The notes under the pieces: generated by a model
Seen by the model: only the letters and a program-made list of their open reading frames with translations
Told to the model about the DNA's origin: nothing
Databases searched by the model: none
In this document: piece by piece, positions 21,561 through 33,250 of the stretch
How positions within the stretch are numbered: the first letter of the stretch is position 1
Layout: the number at the start of each line of letters is the position of its first letter
Translations under genes and position numbers: made by a program
DNA from: Melanocharis versteri
Lineage: Eukaryota > Chordata > Aves > Passeriformes > Melanocharitidae
Direction of reading: 5' to 3'
DNA: 64,000 nt
Assembly: GCA_013397845.1 (NCBI GenBank)
Contig: VZTG01010319.1
Location: 186,001-250,000, forward strand

Positions 21561-22959
21561 GTGGCAGTCTATCTGACAAATTATTTTTGGGTTTGTGTTT
21601 GATAGTATTTTACAAGTAAATCACTTTTTAGAGGAAAATCTACAGGAAAGGGCTTCCAAGGATGTAAGTTAGAACAGCAATAGCAGTTTGATACCCCTCT
21701 GGCTGAAATTGTCAGAAATTGTCTGAAATTGTCTTCTAGTTATAGCAACTTCCACAGAAAGAGAAGTGGTTCCCTTGATTTTCACTGTTGTACATGCAAA
21801 CATACAAACTTGTCTTGGACTTAGGAAACCTTTATATCAAGGAGGTGACTTGATGATAGTGAATAGATTGTTCCACAGAGAGAACCACAGCTCTCTGATA
21901 TGAACAGGCAGGGTAAGAGCCGGTATCTGGAAGCCAACATTCAGGAAACTGATCACAAACAGTAAAGGGTGAGAGTGGCTTTGTTATTAGCAGAAGTCTC
22001 CAGAAAACCAAAGTATTCTTCATCCTTAAGGAAGCGTCCATGGAGAATATGAACATTATTGATCCAGATTGGGTGCCCTTTTGAAGGGCATCACCCCAGT
22101 CACTCGTTCTGAGGAAGTCTGACCTGTGCCACGTGTGGTGTAAAACTCAGAGGAGACAGGGTCACCTCTTCCTGCCAGGCTGTGTCAAGTCTCGTGTGCA
22201 CCTTCAAAGTGTTTGCTGCTAAAGCTGTGCGAACGCATCCACTAGTCTCCTTTGAATGCTTCAGCAAGTCAGCACATCTCTGGCCTGTCAGCACAGCCTT
22301 CCTCACCACACTCATCCTGCTTTGGGACCATGTGTTTGAGTTACGGACCGGAGCCTCTCCACTTCTGTAGGGCTGTTTATATCCCTCGGGTACAACTGTA
22401 TCCTGGCTTTGGGAACTGGTTACCAAGTAACAACAGAAAAAACCCCAAACAACCCAAGCCCCCCTGAACCAAAGAGAAGCAGTGCTGAGCAGGAGGCCTT
22501 CAGTAGGTGTAAATGAGAGTGCTGGAAATAGTTCAGATTATTTCTATTTTACCAAACTATGCACCCACAGGGATTTCACTAGGACTTGTTAGTGCAGTTG
22601 AGTAAAATAAACACTGTTACCACAAGAGCAGCAGTTCGGTGAAAGAAGCTCTACCAACCTAAACAAACTAATTACGCATCAGCAGAGGAAAAGTTTCAAA
22701 GAGTTTTTAGGGCTGCTGCCACAGGAGATTAAAAAATAATCCGAAAAGGAACAGCCTATGAATCTTTGTGCCATTAATTTTAATCCAATTTCAACATCTG
22801 GAGGTGAATGTTCCTACATGCCAGTTACATGCACATGGGAAATGAAAAGTAGTATTGAGGAAAATCATGGCCAGAAACGTTATTTCTCTGGGAGGAATAA
22901 CTGCTGAGGAGAAACGTGAGGACCCTTTTAGGGCGTTAGAAAACCCAGTTATATGCACT
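21561..22959. other. Intergenic region OSBPL5 - TNF receptor gene
   Basis: Non-coding by inspection. No repeat family recognised. Confidence 0.5.
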
Positions 22960-23790
22960 TCGTTTGCGCAGTGTTGGAAAAATTCTCCTTCCACCCTTTC
23001 CCTCTGCTTTTTGTGATCAGGGTGGGCAGCCTTCAGCACGCGAGGTTCAGGTGGAGAGACGAATGAGGCGATTTCCTGCGGTTTCTGCACGCCGGAGTGG
23101 GACACGGAGGGATGGAGGTGCAGAGNCTGGCAGCCGTCCGCAGCCAGAGCCCGAATCCCGCCTTTGGAGGGGCAAAAAGTCTTCCTCCAGCCCTAGCGTG
23201 GAGGAGCTTTGTGGGTTTTTTCTACCATTCTCTTCTTCAAGAGACTTTAGTAACTTTCCCGAAATTTTTGTTCGCGTTTGATATTTCGGGGAGCCTGCGG
23301 CAGCGCCGCTGCCGTGAACCCAGCGCCTCCAGGGAATGGCCACAGGTAGCACGTCTCCGCATCCCTTCCCAGCGCACTCCCTGTCGCCTCTCCTTCTCGG
23401 AAAAAAAAAATTACAAGTCAGGAGTGAGTTCTTTAATAGTCCTCCTATTATTTAACTGGGAAACTGGAAGTTTCCTCATCTCCCCGCAGTTACGGGGAAG
23501 CCTTTCAGTCTACCGGCGAGAGAGTTTAAAGAGTGGATCCCATTTGGTTTTAGCTTAGAATTTGCCCGCTGGTGGCAATTAGTGACGGGGAGCTCGGCGG
23601 CCGCCCCTTGCCCTCCTCCTGCTTTTGTTCTAGAAGTTTTTCTCGTGTTAGTCTTGTGAGGGATGTGACTCAGGTGTCCCGAGTCCGAGCCTGGGCTCGC
23701 CTCCCTGGAAGCACCTGACGTCCCGGCGCTGGGAGGCTCCGCGGGAGCCCTGCCGAGGCGTGCGCGACCCGCACGTTTCTTCCTCTTAAA
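22960..23790 (+). promoter_or_regulatory. GC/CpG-rich region, probable promoter of the TNF receptor gene
   Basis: Locally GC- and CpG-rich compared with its flanks, especially 23040-23200, 23290-23390 and 23580-23780, and just upstream of the first recognised receptor exon. It contains one ambiguous base (23126). No TATA box is evident. The signal-peptide exon should lie here or nearby but no convincing ATG-to-donor segment ending in phase 0 was found. Confidence 0.4.
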
Positions 23791-24258
23791 AAAAAAAAGA
23801 AAAATTATCCCCAGTGCTCCTGGTAGCATTGTTAACGTCTTGGCTTGTTTTCTGCCTAAGATTAGAGCCAGCGAGACATGTTGCATGAGTCTGTGGGGCG
23901 TTTCCTCGATTTTGCGGGAGCGAGACTAGCGCTGATTCCGATGAATTAAAAAGATGGGGGAAAGGAGAATCGAATCCCTTGCACACCGCGGAAGCTTTGG
24001 CAACTGCAGTGAACTAGCGGGAAGAAAACAGAAGTTTATGTGGAGGCAGGAATGTGCGGCAATAGCTGCCTAAAACCCATCAGCCGCTGCATGCTGCTGC
24101 CTTAACCCCAGCTTTGTGATGGCAATTACTGCTGTGAGCAGCACTTAGCAGAAATTAGTTTGGGTTTCCTCTGTGGCTTCCCATAAACTTCTTCCTGAGA
24201 TAGTTATCGTGTCCTGGGAGGATGAATCGCTCAAAAGGCCTCTTTGCCTCTGCTGTAG

Positions 24259-24349
24259 GTTGTGCTACTGACGATGCCTAGAGCCCGAGCAAGCTGTGGG
24301 GAGAGAGAGTACTTCCATGAAGGTCGCTGCTGTGTATTTTGTGAAGCAG
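24259..24349 (+). CDS. TNF receptor exon: signal-peptide end and first CRD
   Basis: Acceptor tgctgtag, donor gtaaga. Frame opens VVLLTMPRARA, a plausible signal-peptide tail, then SCGEREYFHEGRCCVFCEA, the first cysteines. An in-frame stop sits just before the acceptor, so an upstream exon is required unless the internal ATG at 24274 is used, which would leave no signal peptide. Confidence 0.82.
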
Positions 24350-27300
24350 GTAAGACTTTGAGCAGTTACAGCTGACAGCTGTTGTTTTTTACATTGCACC
24401 CCGCACAGGTGTGAGCCTGGTTGGAGCTGTGATTGCTTCTTAGTGCTGTAGAGGCTGGGCTCCACTTTGAAGTGAGAGCCCCTTAATGCAACAGGTGATG
24501 ACTGGGAGAGGTGCTTTGGCATCAAGCCAGGAAGCCTCTGCTTGTGGGCAAGGATAAAGTTTTTGAAGTTAAGTGATTTAGTTAACACAAAGAATGGGCC
24601 TAGGGGAATTCTGATATTTCTGTGTCTGTACACAAAACTTTGGTTTGGTTTTGCTCTCCCCTCCTTGCTCAATGCGTGCAGAGTTAACAAGTTTTGCACC
24701 AAGAAGAAACCTCTCCTTAGTATAAGAAGCTTACTGGTGCATTTAGGTGGGATTCAGACAAAGGAGAAAAAAGTTTATTTAAAGCAATTCTCCCTGTGCT
24801 TGCCCCATTCCTTCAGCAATGGTGCCATCCGCATGGCTCCCTGCCTGAACCGCTGCAGTGACTCATACTTGTCCCAGCACAGGCCTTGCTGGATGCCTCG
24901 TTTTTCACCTCTCCCTGTCTGAGCAGCAGATAGCAAGTGTGCTTCCTGACTCTCCTGTGCTGCTCGGCTCATGGGGCACGCAATTGATTTGCAAGGAAGG
25001 GTTGAACTCTCCCCAGAAATTTGTGTTGTAATATCCTGGTTTAGCCCTCTGTCTGTTAAAAGATCCCCTGAGGTTGCTGCTGCTGCCGGTTCTCTTCTTC
25101 CACAGGTACTTTTGTTGCTGATCACTGCAGTGCTTCGCATTTGAGAGGAAAATGTGACCCTTGCAAGGAAGGAAAAGGCTTTACTGCCCATGAGAACGGC
25201 TTAGAGGAATGCTTGTCTTGCAGACAGTGCAAAGAGGGTACCAAACACTACTCTGATAAAACCTTAATCATTTCCTCCTTTTTAATGTGGAAAGCCTGGT
25301 CCTCATTGAGCAAATTGAACTTAAAAATAGATTGCCTTTATGGCCTGAGTATAATCTTTGCACTTGCTAACTTGTATTTTATTTTTAGATCAGATAACTC
25401 TGAGACCCTGTACTCTGACACAGAATGCTGAATGCCAGTGCAAACAAGGGTATTTTTGTGTTGATGAGGGCTGTGAAATGTGTCAGAAACACAGTCAAAT
25501 GTAAGTTTGAGAATAAGTGACTATTTTCCTTCTAGGGAATGTTAGAGCTGTGGCGTAATCTGTGCCAATAGTTAACACATGTCATCAGGCTGTGAATAAT
25601 TGTCCTGAAGCCAAATGGCATTATTCATGCATTTCAATTTTAGGTGTCAAAATCTGTGATGTTGAGACCTAGAAAGACGTGGACTTGGGTATCATTGTGC
25701 TTGTTGCTTATGGCTGTAAACTTGCATTTTTCGTGTCTTCAGGTTGGTATTTCCCCAGAAACACACTTGAATGAACTTTCTAGCACCCAGTTCAAAATTT
25801 TAGGATGTAGAACTACCTTGAAGGAAACTAACTGTGCATGAATAATGCCTATATTCCTATATTGTGTGGTTTGTTCTTTTTTTTCTTTTCCCCCCTCCAC
25901 TTAGAAGCTAACATACATTAATTTTATTTGCTTTGCTTTTATTTTATCTTGTAGTATTATCTTGGATTGTTTAAAGGTGCACTTCTATCAAAGTTTATGC
26001 ATGTTTATGTATGTTCCATTCATGGTTCTAAGCTCTGTCTGAAAAAGAATCAGGCCTGGGCAGAGCTACATATTTCTCTGGAAATGTTAATACAACCTTG
26101 TGTTACCATCCACTTCAGGCATCCGGATGAGAAAGAAAATGTGCAGAATTCCACTGACACTACAGACCCAGGCTTACCCAATCAAGGTCTGCTACACAAA
26201 TCCCACTCAGCTTGGTTTGTTGGGTCGGTGGCTTCAGGCTAATAACACCAGAGCAGTCTGTGAAACATTGGTTTCCACTACTGTAGCATATTTAACAGCA
26301 GCTGCATTTTAATCTGGGAATTACTTGCTTAAGACAAGCTCTGAAAGGACAAACCACCTTAATTTTCACATGGTGAAAAGCTACATGTGTTGCCAGGGTT
26401 CTTAAAGTTCCAAGGGTGACACAGTTGAAAGTTATGGATGGTGTAAAGATATTTTCTATGCCTGAGAAGCTGTGCCTGGAGTAGCTTTCTCTTCTGCCAG
26501 GCCAGAGGGAGAGGCAACTCACTCTGTGCTACAGCACCCAAAGCTTGCTATCATCTTTTGCATGCTTGTTTCCCCTTAAGTGTCTTTCCAGAAAACCTTG
26601 TAGAAGTTGCATTGCAGCTCTGTGCAAAATTCCCCGCTGCCTTTGGAATCATGATGTGCAGTTCAAACAAGTACTCACACGTTCAGGGCAGCGGCGAGTC
26701 CCAGGGCCTTTTCCAGGACAAACTATCTCGGTTGTTGTATTAGTTCTGGGCTTAGGTTTTTCTCTAGGACAGCAAGGAATATCTTTCTGGGGGACTGTTT
26801 CAGTACTAATTTTATTTTTTTTCTTTGCAGGGAAGGGAGCTCTTGTTTGGGTCATTCCGGTTGTGTTGGCTTTTTTGGGTTTGCTAATCGTTGTTGTTGT
26901 GATTAAAAAGCTGAAGTGTGATAAAGGTAACTGCTTGATTATTATCCACCAAATTTGCTTTCCAGATCTTGGGCTAACATGCACTAGGGCTAGCCCTGGT
27001 TTTTGTGTTGCCTTTCAGGGGACCTATTTAAGTTCTACTTCATTTAGCATGTGATTGAATTTATCAAGTCCTGCAAAACATAGAGTAGTTTTGTTTGGTA
27101 AATAAAATGCATAAACTTTAACTATGAGCTTTCTTATCTTGCTGACAGATGCCTCTGCTTCAAAGCAAGATTATCATAAGGTCCTTAAAAAGGACTTCTC
27201 CAATCTACTTGCTTTGTATTGGCAAAGAGGAAAAACCTGTGTGTGGGTTCAGGTGCATGGGGCAAAAAGTAGCAACTAATTAAATCACTAATTACTTTCA

Positions 27301-30300
27301 TTGTGTTTGGCTGTGGAGATTTTTTTCTACAAATATTTGCCCCTTGGTCATTTGAACCTCTTAATGTGAATGTTAGGTTGATAAGTCCTGTGTGAATTTG
27401 TTATTTAATGGAAACTGAGCTGTTTTCCTCAGAAACTTTTATTTCCACTATTGTGTATTAAAGTATTTTTGCTACTAATGTAGTTAATACTGAAAATTAT
27501 TCTGGATTTTAAATGCTAAGTTTGTTTAAATTATGTCTTACTCATATTGCAGTAAAGACATTTTCTGCCTTCTCTTCTATATTGCAACAGCCTACAAAAA
27601 TGCTGAGAAGCATAAAATCTGGAGTGGAGGAGGTTGCAAGAGTGGTTTAAAAGCCAAACTGCATCCTATGCTCTGCATTTTACAAAGCAGGACTCCTCTC
27701 TGTGTGAAGGCACAGTGTTTGTGCTGTTGATGGAAGCTAAGGGTAGTACTGTGGTGAAATGTATGACAGGTCAGAGAAACTAAATGCCTTGTAAAAGCTT
27801 TGGCTGTGTTACAAAAGTTTCTGTTGCATTTAAGTCTTATGTGAATTCAGCCATGTTTGCTGCAATTCCTGTAAGTTTCTTAGACACTTATTTTGTTTTT
27901 CAGCTGCCTCAACTGATAAAGATGCAGAGGGAGGTCTGGTAAGTATGTGATGGATCAAGTGTTTCGTCTCAGTCTAATTGTTCACAGCCTAATTGTACCT
28001 GATATGCAGCCCTCAGTGTTTGTCTCACTGTAGACCTCTGGTAGGATGTGTTCCTGTGATGCAAGAAGTTATGATTCATACAAGGTCAGATATTAATTAG
28101 CCAAGTGCCTGATGCATTTAGTAGCTGCATGTGTCTGCTGCAGTTGGCCTTGTTAATACCTGGAAACATTTCAGAGCCTGTGACCAGGATGCTTTGAAAG
28201 CAGAGAAGAAACTTGGACTAGCTGCAAGCTTTCACTTCAGACTGTCTGCAACTGATACCTTGATTCCATTGATTTCTTTTTTTCTGCTTCACACGTGTAT
28301 CCCCAACTGATGTCAGCTATTGTTTACCTGCATGGTGGTGTTTGAGCTCTTACTGCATTGTGACTACAAATTATTTCTTCATAAGAGTACTGCTGATCCA
28401 GTAAAGTGATTGAGCCTTCCTGCCTTTGGGCTCATGTCACAAGCTACAGACCAGGACCTGACAGTCGAAATTCTTGGTCTTAAGCAGTTCCATAAGAGGA
28501 AGGGTCCAGGGCTCAGAGCATGCCAGTTCCAAAGTACATCCCTAAAAAAGGTTTATCCAGCTGAGGCTGGCTGCTGGCAAATGTTCCATCTTAAAGCTGG
28601 GTATATCCTGGCACCCTGTAGTCAAACACTATTTCAGAACCTTTCCGTTTGAGACTGAAAAAACCTATTGCTAGTCTAGCATTTTGCAAGAGAAATACAA
28701 AACTGGATGAGGTAGATACAAGCTGGCTTTAGCTTCTCTAGTTAAAAACTACATCCCTACCAGCACTGTAAGGCAAAAATGAGCTCAGTCTTAGTTTTAT
28801 AGTTAATGACACAACCAATGTTAGTCTTGATGAGGATCTGGGGAAAACATCCAGACTCTTCTCACAGTGTGTGTACAGCACTTTTTTCTCTCTGGAGCTT
28901 CTCTTGTCCTTCCCCAATGCATTACCCACCCAGTGTATGCACTCTTGTCTAATGTTACTAATTAGACATTTTGAGTAATTAAATGCATTTTAATTATGTC
29001 AAAAATACTTAAAGACTGAAGAAACAGAATTGAAAGATACGTTCAAAGGATTACCCTAAACTCCGCTCTTTTTCTTTTTTAAGGTCCATAAGTGGGTCAA
29101 ATATGTGAAACACCCCTGTTTTTCTGTTGGGTTGTGTCTCCCCTCACGCCCTGGCCAGATTTGCAGCACTTCATCTATTTGTAGAAGCTGATGAAGAAAC
29201 ATGACGGAAAACCTGGCCAAAATGCTGTAGCGTAGGAATAGGCAAATATAACATCTCTATAATTTGAATAAAATGGTTGTAGAATGATGCAGTTACAAAT
29301 TGGTGCATGGTGCCACTTGTGTCTCATGTAAGAGCTGTCACAAGCAGATACAAAGTCTGCACTTGGAGTGCTGATGCTGCTGTAAGAGCTTATTTGCTAA
29401 GGAGAGTTGCACTGATGCAGTCCTGAGCCTGGGCCTTTGGGCACCTACACACCTTCCCTTCCAAAGTACCAGTGAATTCATACTGCTCTAACCCCCACAA
29501 CAGCTGTTGATGCTGGATTTTGAAACAAAAGCATCAGCCATGCTGTGCTCTTTCAGTTGTTTGGTTTCCTGTTTAAGAATTATCCTGTAAAAATAAGATC
29601 ACCTTCTTTAATGTGTTTATGCCCTTAAACAGAAAGTGTTTTCAATGAGAATGATGCACAACTACATGTGTGATATGTGGGGTGGTTCCCCCTCACATCC
29701 CTGCTCATGCACATTGGTCACGTGGTGGTGTCACCTGCGGGTCACCGACCCTGTGCAAGCAGAAAGCATGCTGGCTTATGCTTACAAGGGGACTGCACCT
29801 TAATAAACACAAGTCTCAGGGGCAGAACAGTAACTCCACATCCTCATTTTCCACATGTAAAAAAATACTCCTAAAGCTTGCCAGCTTTAGCACTCCCTGT
29901 CATGCTAGACATGCTACTCTGCTTTGTGCTTGTACTGTTCATGTTGAGCTGGTCCCGTATGCCCTGGCTATGCTTGTTTAATGAATTGGCAATGTTAAAA
30001 ATGAAGGGAGCCTTTCTCGCTGGCTGCAATATACACGGGTCCTCACTGGCCTCTTCCAACTGATTATAGTCTGTGAATCTGCCAGGAAAGCTAATTAGCC
30101 ACAGACAGCCCAAGGGAGTGCACTTCCATGGAGCTGACAGGCCACTTGGCAACAGTTCTGAGAGCATCAGCCTTGACACAGCGATAGGCTTGGGGCCCCT
30201 GGTGCTGTTAAGTCAGCTCAGGTGCAGCAAGGCAGTTTAACTCCCTCCTGTCTTAAGAGGGGTACATATCTTCTGTACCTAGAGAGGAACAAGCAGCAAT

Positions 30301-32285
30301 CCACATCAGTGAGAACATAAGGAAAAGTTTCCTGTAAATGTTGTGGAAGTAACTTTGTGAGCCCTACCCTGCAGTCCAGAGAGAGCAGAACAGCCAGAGA
30401 GGTGGAGAGTCAGGCTCTGAAACCATTTGAAGTCTAATTCTGTAAAGACTGTAACTTTGCGAAATTATCAGCTCTCCTTTTATCTCTCTGACATCTGGTG
30501 ACTTCAAGTATTTCCTTTTCCTCCCCCAGAAGAAAATAGTAGGAAATAATGTGGTTTCTGAGCAGGGCAGTGTCCTGCGCAGGGGCTGGAAGTGCCATAT
30601 GACAGTGTGGTTGAGGAGGATTGCTAAGTCCTCATCACCAGAAAAACCTGTCCAGAATTCTGCTTTTCAGCAGAATGCCCCATCTAATTTTCCAAGTGGA
30701 ACTCCAGAAAACTGTAAGATAAGTGTATGTGTGTGAAATTATCATTGTATTTTCTCTAATATAGGTATCCCTTTAGTTGAGTTCTTAACTATTCCTAGAG
30801 CTTTCAGGCAAAACAATAGAGGCAACTTTACCTTAAAGATGTAGTAGGAATTACGGGAAGTGATAGCTTGGGGGGAAAAAAAACTTAAATCCCTCATTGA
30901 ATTTACTCTGTCTCTTTCATCTCCTCGACAGAAGCCACTCTTTTGTGATAGCAGCGAATGTTGCCTTGGAGCCGGTAGCGTGTTTGTTTCACCATGCAAT
31001 TTTCTTTACTCCAGTACTTTCAGGTCTGCTCTGAAATCTGCCCCCCTTCCCCTTTTTGCTTTGTGTGCTGTAAAAGCAAGCTGTCAAGTAGGTAAAAAAT
31101 AATTTTGAGTGAAGCATCCTGATTTGTTGGAATAATGGTCCGACTTTGTATTACAGGTACAAGAACCAAGTCAGATGATTGTTAAAGATCTCTCTCAAAG
31201 CGGTAAGTATTCCACAAATTGGCAGTACTTGGGATTTGTTTTCTTTTCCTGTTGACTTTAGTCTACTTAAGGGATAGTATAAAGAGGCTAATGAACATTG
31301 CTTAGAGCTATAAGGCTTCCAGTTTATTGTAAAATATGCTGAAACAGGATTATTGCTGTATTTGAGAGAAGCTGTAATCCCTGTGGTGCCCTGTTCTACC
31401 TTGGAGCATGACTTTCCTTGCATGGGAGTATAGTGCAGTTATGGTTTTAGGAATAAGAACGGTACAAATTTCTTAGAAATATTTTAAAACGAGTCTGCAT
31501 TGCAGCTGTGTACTCTGCTTTACTGACTGAGCTATAGGTCAGAGCGGGAGATCTCTCTATCAAATGTCCCCTCACGTGGAAGACCACATCAAACCTCCAT
31601 ACATCCACGTGTACCCAGCAGATTTTGTGCTGGATGTCCTGGCAATGGGTTTTGCTCATGGTGGTCTTGGTGGGGCAAACCTCTACCAGCAGCATAGTGG
31701 AGTGGTTAAAACTTCCTCTTCAGTAGCCCTGCCAAGGGAATGTGCCAGCCAATGAAGCCTTCCTCAAAACCACCTTTACTGGATGGTGTCTTGCCTTAGG
31801 AGACCACTTCTGAGATGTGCACCAATACCTTTAGCTACTTTCAAGACTACTTAGTAGAAAACCTTTTTGTCCTGCTGCTTCTTAGGTGCCAAACCCTGCC
31901 TTGCTGCTGCTGTTTGGTCTGTGCAGGTATTGGCTGAAAATTAAGGGGAAAGCATGTATGCGAGCTATGGAAAAAAAACCCCTTGTGTTTTAAAATCCAA
32001 GCTGATGTGTGTTGTGTGTTTCTTCTTGCAGAACTGAGAGAGACCTTGGAGGCCTTCGTAAAGGAAGTACCATCACAACAGTGGAAGCAGCTTATGAGAA
32101 CTCTTCTACAGGAAAATGATATTGATAAAGTTATTTCTAAGTTTCCTGATAATAGAGAAGAACAATCCTATCGGATGCTTCTCATCTGGAGAAACAGACT
32201 GGGAAAGAAACAATGTATTATTTATTTACTGGATGCACTGAGGCGTATAGATACGAAGCTTATTACAACATATCAAACACTTTAA
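24259..32285 (+). CDS. TNF receptor superfamily member with death domain (TNFRSF22/23/26-locus receptor)
   Basis: Eight exons join in one frame into 277 residues plus stop: 24259-24349, 25106-25237, 25389-25500, 26119-26186, 26831-26926, 27904-27938, 31157-31202, 32032-32285. The product is a type I receptor. It has cysteine-rich repeats at about residues 13-110 (CC..C, GTFV, CDPC, CLSC, CQC), a short stalk with an N-glycosylation sequon (NST), a membrane span at about 138-159 followed by KK, and a death domain at about 200-275. In the family, a death domain recruits adaptors such as FADD or TRADD. The ectodomain resembles mouse Tnfrsf23 and the TRAIL receptors, and the locus between OSBPL5 and CARS1 is the Tnfrsf22/23/26 position in mouse. 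The mouse proteins lack a death domain. The first exon with the signal peptide was not resolved. Ligand unknown; TRAIL-like binding is inference. Confidence 0.9.
25106..25237 (+). CDS. TNF receptor exon: cysteine-rich domain
   Basis: Acceptor tccacag, donor gtacca. Encodes GTFVADHC, GKCDPCKEG, FTAHENGLEECLSCRQC. This spacing matches TRAIL-receptor-type CRDs. Phase 1-1. Confidence 0.93.
25389..25500 (+). CDS. TNF receptor exon: second CRD end
   Basis: Acceptor atttttag, donor gtaagt. Encodes LRPCTLTQNAECQCKQGYF and CEMCQKHSQ, the C-rich pattern of the membrane-proximal CRD. Confidence 0.92.
26119..26186 (+). CDS. TNF receptor exon: stalk
   Basis: Acceptor acttcag, donor gtctgc (weaker). Encodes a polar stalk, HPDEKENVQNSTDTTDPG, with one N-glycosylation sequon. 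Phases match both neighbours. Confidence 0.75.
26831..26926 (+). CDS. TNF receptor exon: transmembrane helix
   Basis: Acceptor tctttgcag, donor gtaact. Encodes an uninterrupted hydrophobic span (ALVWVIPVVL through IVVVVI) stopped by KKLKCDK. The juxtamembrane Cys is a possible palmitoylation site (inference). Confidence 0.9.
27904..27938 (+). CDS. TNF receptor exon: cytoplasmic linker 1
   Basis: Only 35 nt. Acceptor tttttcag, donor gtaagt. Encodes AASTDKDAEGGL and restores phase 0. Accepted because both splice sites are strong and the frame continues through it. Confidence 0.7.
31157..31202 (+). CDS. TNF receptor exon: cytoplasmic linker 2
   Basis: Acceptor tattacag, donor gtaagt; 46 nt encoding VQEPSQMIVKDLSQS, leading to the death domain. 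It follows a 3.2-kb intron with no other exon recognised. Confidence 0.72.
32032..32285 (+). CDS. TNF receptor terminal exon: death domain
   Basis: Acceptor tcttgcag. Encodes about 84 residues with death-domain landmarks: SQQWKQLMRTL in the first helices, DIDKVISKFPDNREEQSYRML, then LLIWRNRLGKK and IIYLLDALRRI in helices 5-6. Stop TAA at 32283-32285. Similar layout to DR4/DR5 death domains. Confidence 0.93.
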
Positions 32286-32770
32286 AAAGTAGTAACATTA
32301 TAAGTAAAGTAGAAGCTGAAGATTAATATTTATGAGGAACTGCAAAAATGTTCCTGTGTACATATGTGTGTCTTCAGACTTCCTTTAAACGAGGGTGTCA
32401 GAAACTGCTAGTAGAAATTGACTTGATACCCTCCTCACCTTATGCAGAGAGCTGCAAGGGATGTAATGCCTTTGTTGTTTACATGTTTACAATGAGCTTC
32501 CCACCTTTGAGTTGTAAAATATTAAACTCAGGTGCTAGATGCCCACTTGGGAGCCAGGAGCTCGGGCATCCCTTATGGTGTCCTAATAACTCCTAATGGC
32601 AGTGCTGTGCTGTCCCAGCCTGGGTGGTGAGGACCGAGAATCCCCTGCTGATTTTGAGAGAATATTGTGATGCTTTGGTTTCCGAAACGATTTCGTTCTG
32701 TATCCGACCGCCCAGCACCGTTATGTTTGAAGCACAGCAATAAAAGCTTGGCTGAGACGGAAGCTGACTC
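32286..32770 (+). other. TNF receptor 3' UTR (predicted)
   Basis: About 0.5 kb. ATTAAA at 32521-32526 and AATAAA at 32739-32744 are alternative poly(A) signals. It ends against the CARS1 CpG island. Confidence 0.6.
32739..32744 (+). terminator. Poly(A) signal AATAAA, probable TNF receptor gene end
   Basis: Canonical hexamer 454 nt past the stop. A weaker ATTAAA lies at 32521-32526. Confidence 0.55.
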
Positions 32771-32779
32771 TGGGACTTT

Positions 32780-33250
32780 GTTCTGGCGGCGGCGCCCCCG
32801 TCCTTGGGGCTATTTAAGGAAAGGAGGGCGGCCGCGCTCGGAGCCGGGGGCTGGCTGCCGCGGCGCTGCTGGGTCACGGGGTGGCCGCGGTGTTCCGGGC
32901 GGCCACTTCTCAGCCGGGCGGTGCCGTGTGGGGCCNNNNNNNGGGGCCGCAGAGCCCCGCGCTGGGTGCGCGTCCCGCGGGACGCGGCCCGCCGTGTGCC
33001 TCGCCGCCGGGGTAGGGGCTAGTGGTGGCATTCAGCGGCTTTTGGGAAGAATTGGGAGCTGCTCGTCGCCCACGTCCGGCAGCAGCTGTGCCCCAGCTCG
33101 GTGGGGGCCGGGGGATGCTGGGCGCGCTCGCTCCGTGCGCTGCTCAGCGCGCCGTCCGCGCTTTTCACCTGTCTCTGTGTCTCCCGTGCTGTCTTTCCCG
33201 AGCCGTCGGTGTTCTCCCCTGAGCTCACGCCTGAACTTTTGGACTTTCAC
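32780..33250 (+). promoter_or_regulatory. CARS1: CpG island, CARS1 promoter and unresolved exon 1
   Basis: Strongly GC- and CpG-rich, unlike both flanks, with GC-box-like motifs (ggcggcggcg, gagggcggcc). A TATA-like tatttaag starts at 32811. A run of seven N at 32936-32942 interrupts it. Human CARS1 starts with a short exon that ends one base into a codon, so the start codon and first few residues may be lost in or near the N run; no suitable ATG was found in the readable bases. Confidence 0.7.
32936..32942. other. Assembly gap (7 N)
   Basis: Seven undetermined bases in the centre of the CpG island. The true gap length is unknown. Confidence 0.98.

Larger units (their letters stand above)
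24350..31156. other. Introns of the TNF receptor gene
   Basis: The long intron 27939-31156 and the others contain no recognised transposon, RNA gene or extra exon. Confidence 0.5.

Noticed and set aside
26545..27054. 169-codon frame covering the receptor TM exon
   Set aside because: Only 26831-26926 is real; the rest is intron read through, with good splice sites marking the boundaries.
31564..31755. 63-codon frame with protein-like composition in a receptor intron
   Set aside because: No recognised family, no fitting splice sites, and the other strand is equally open.
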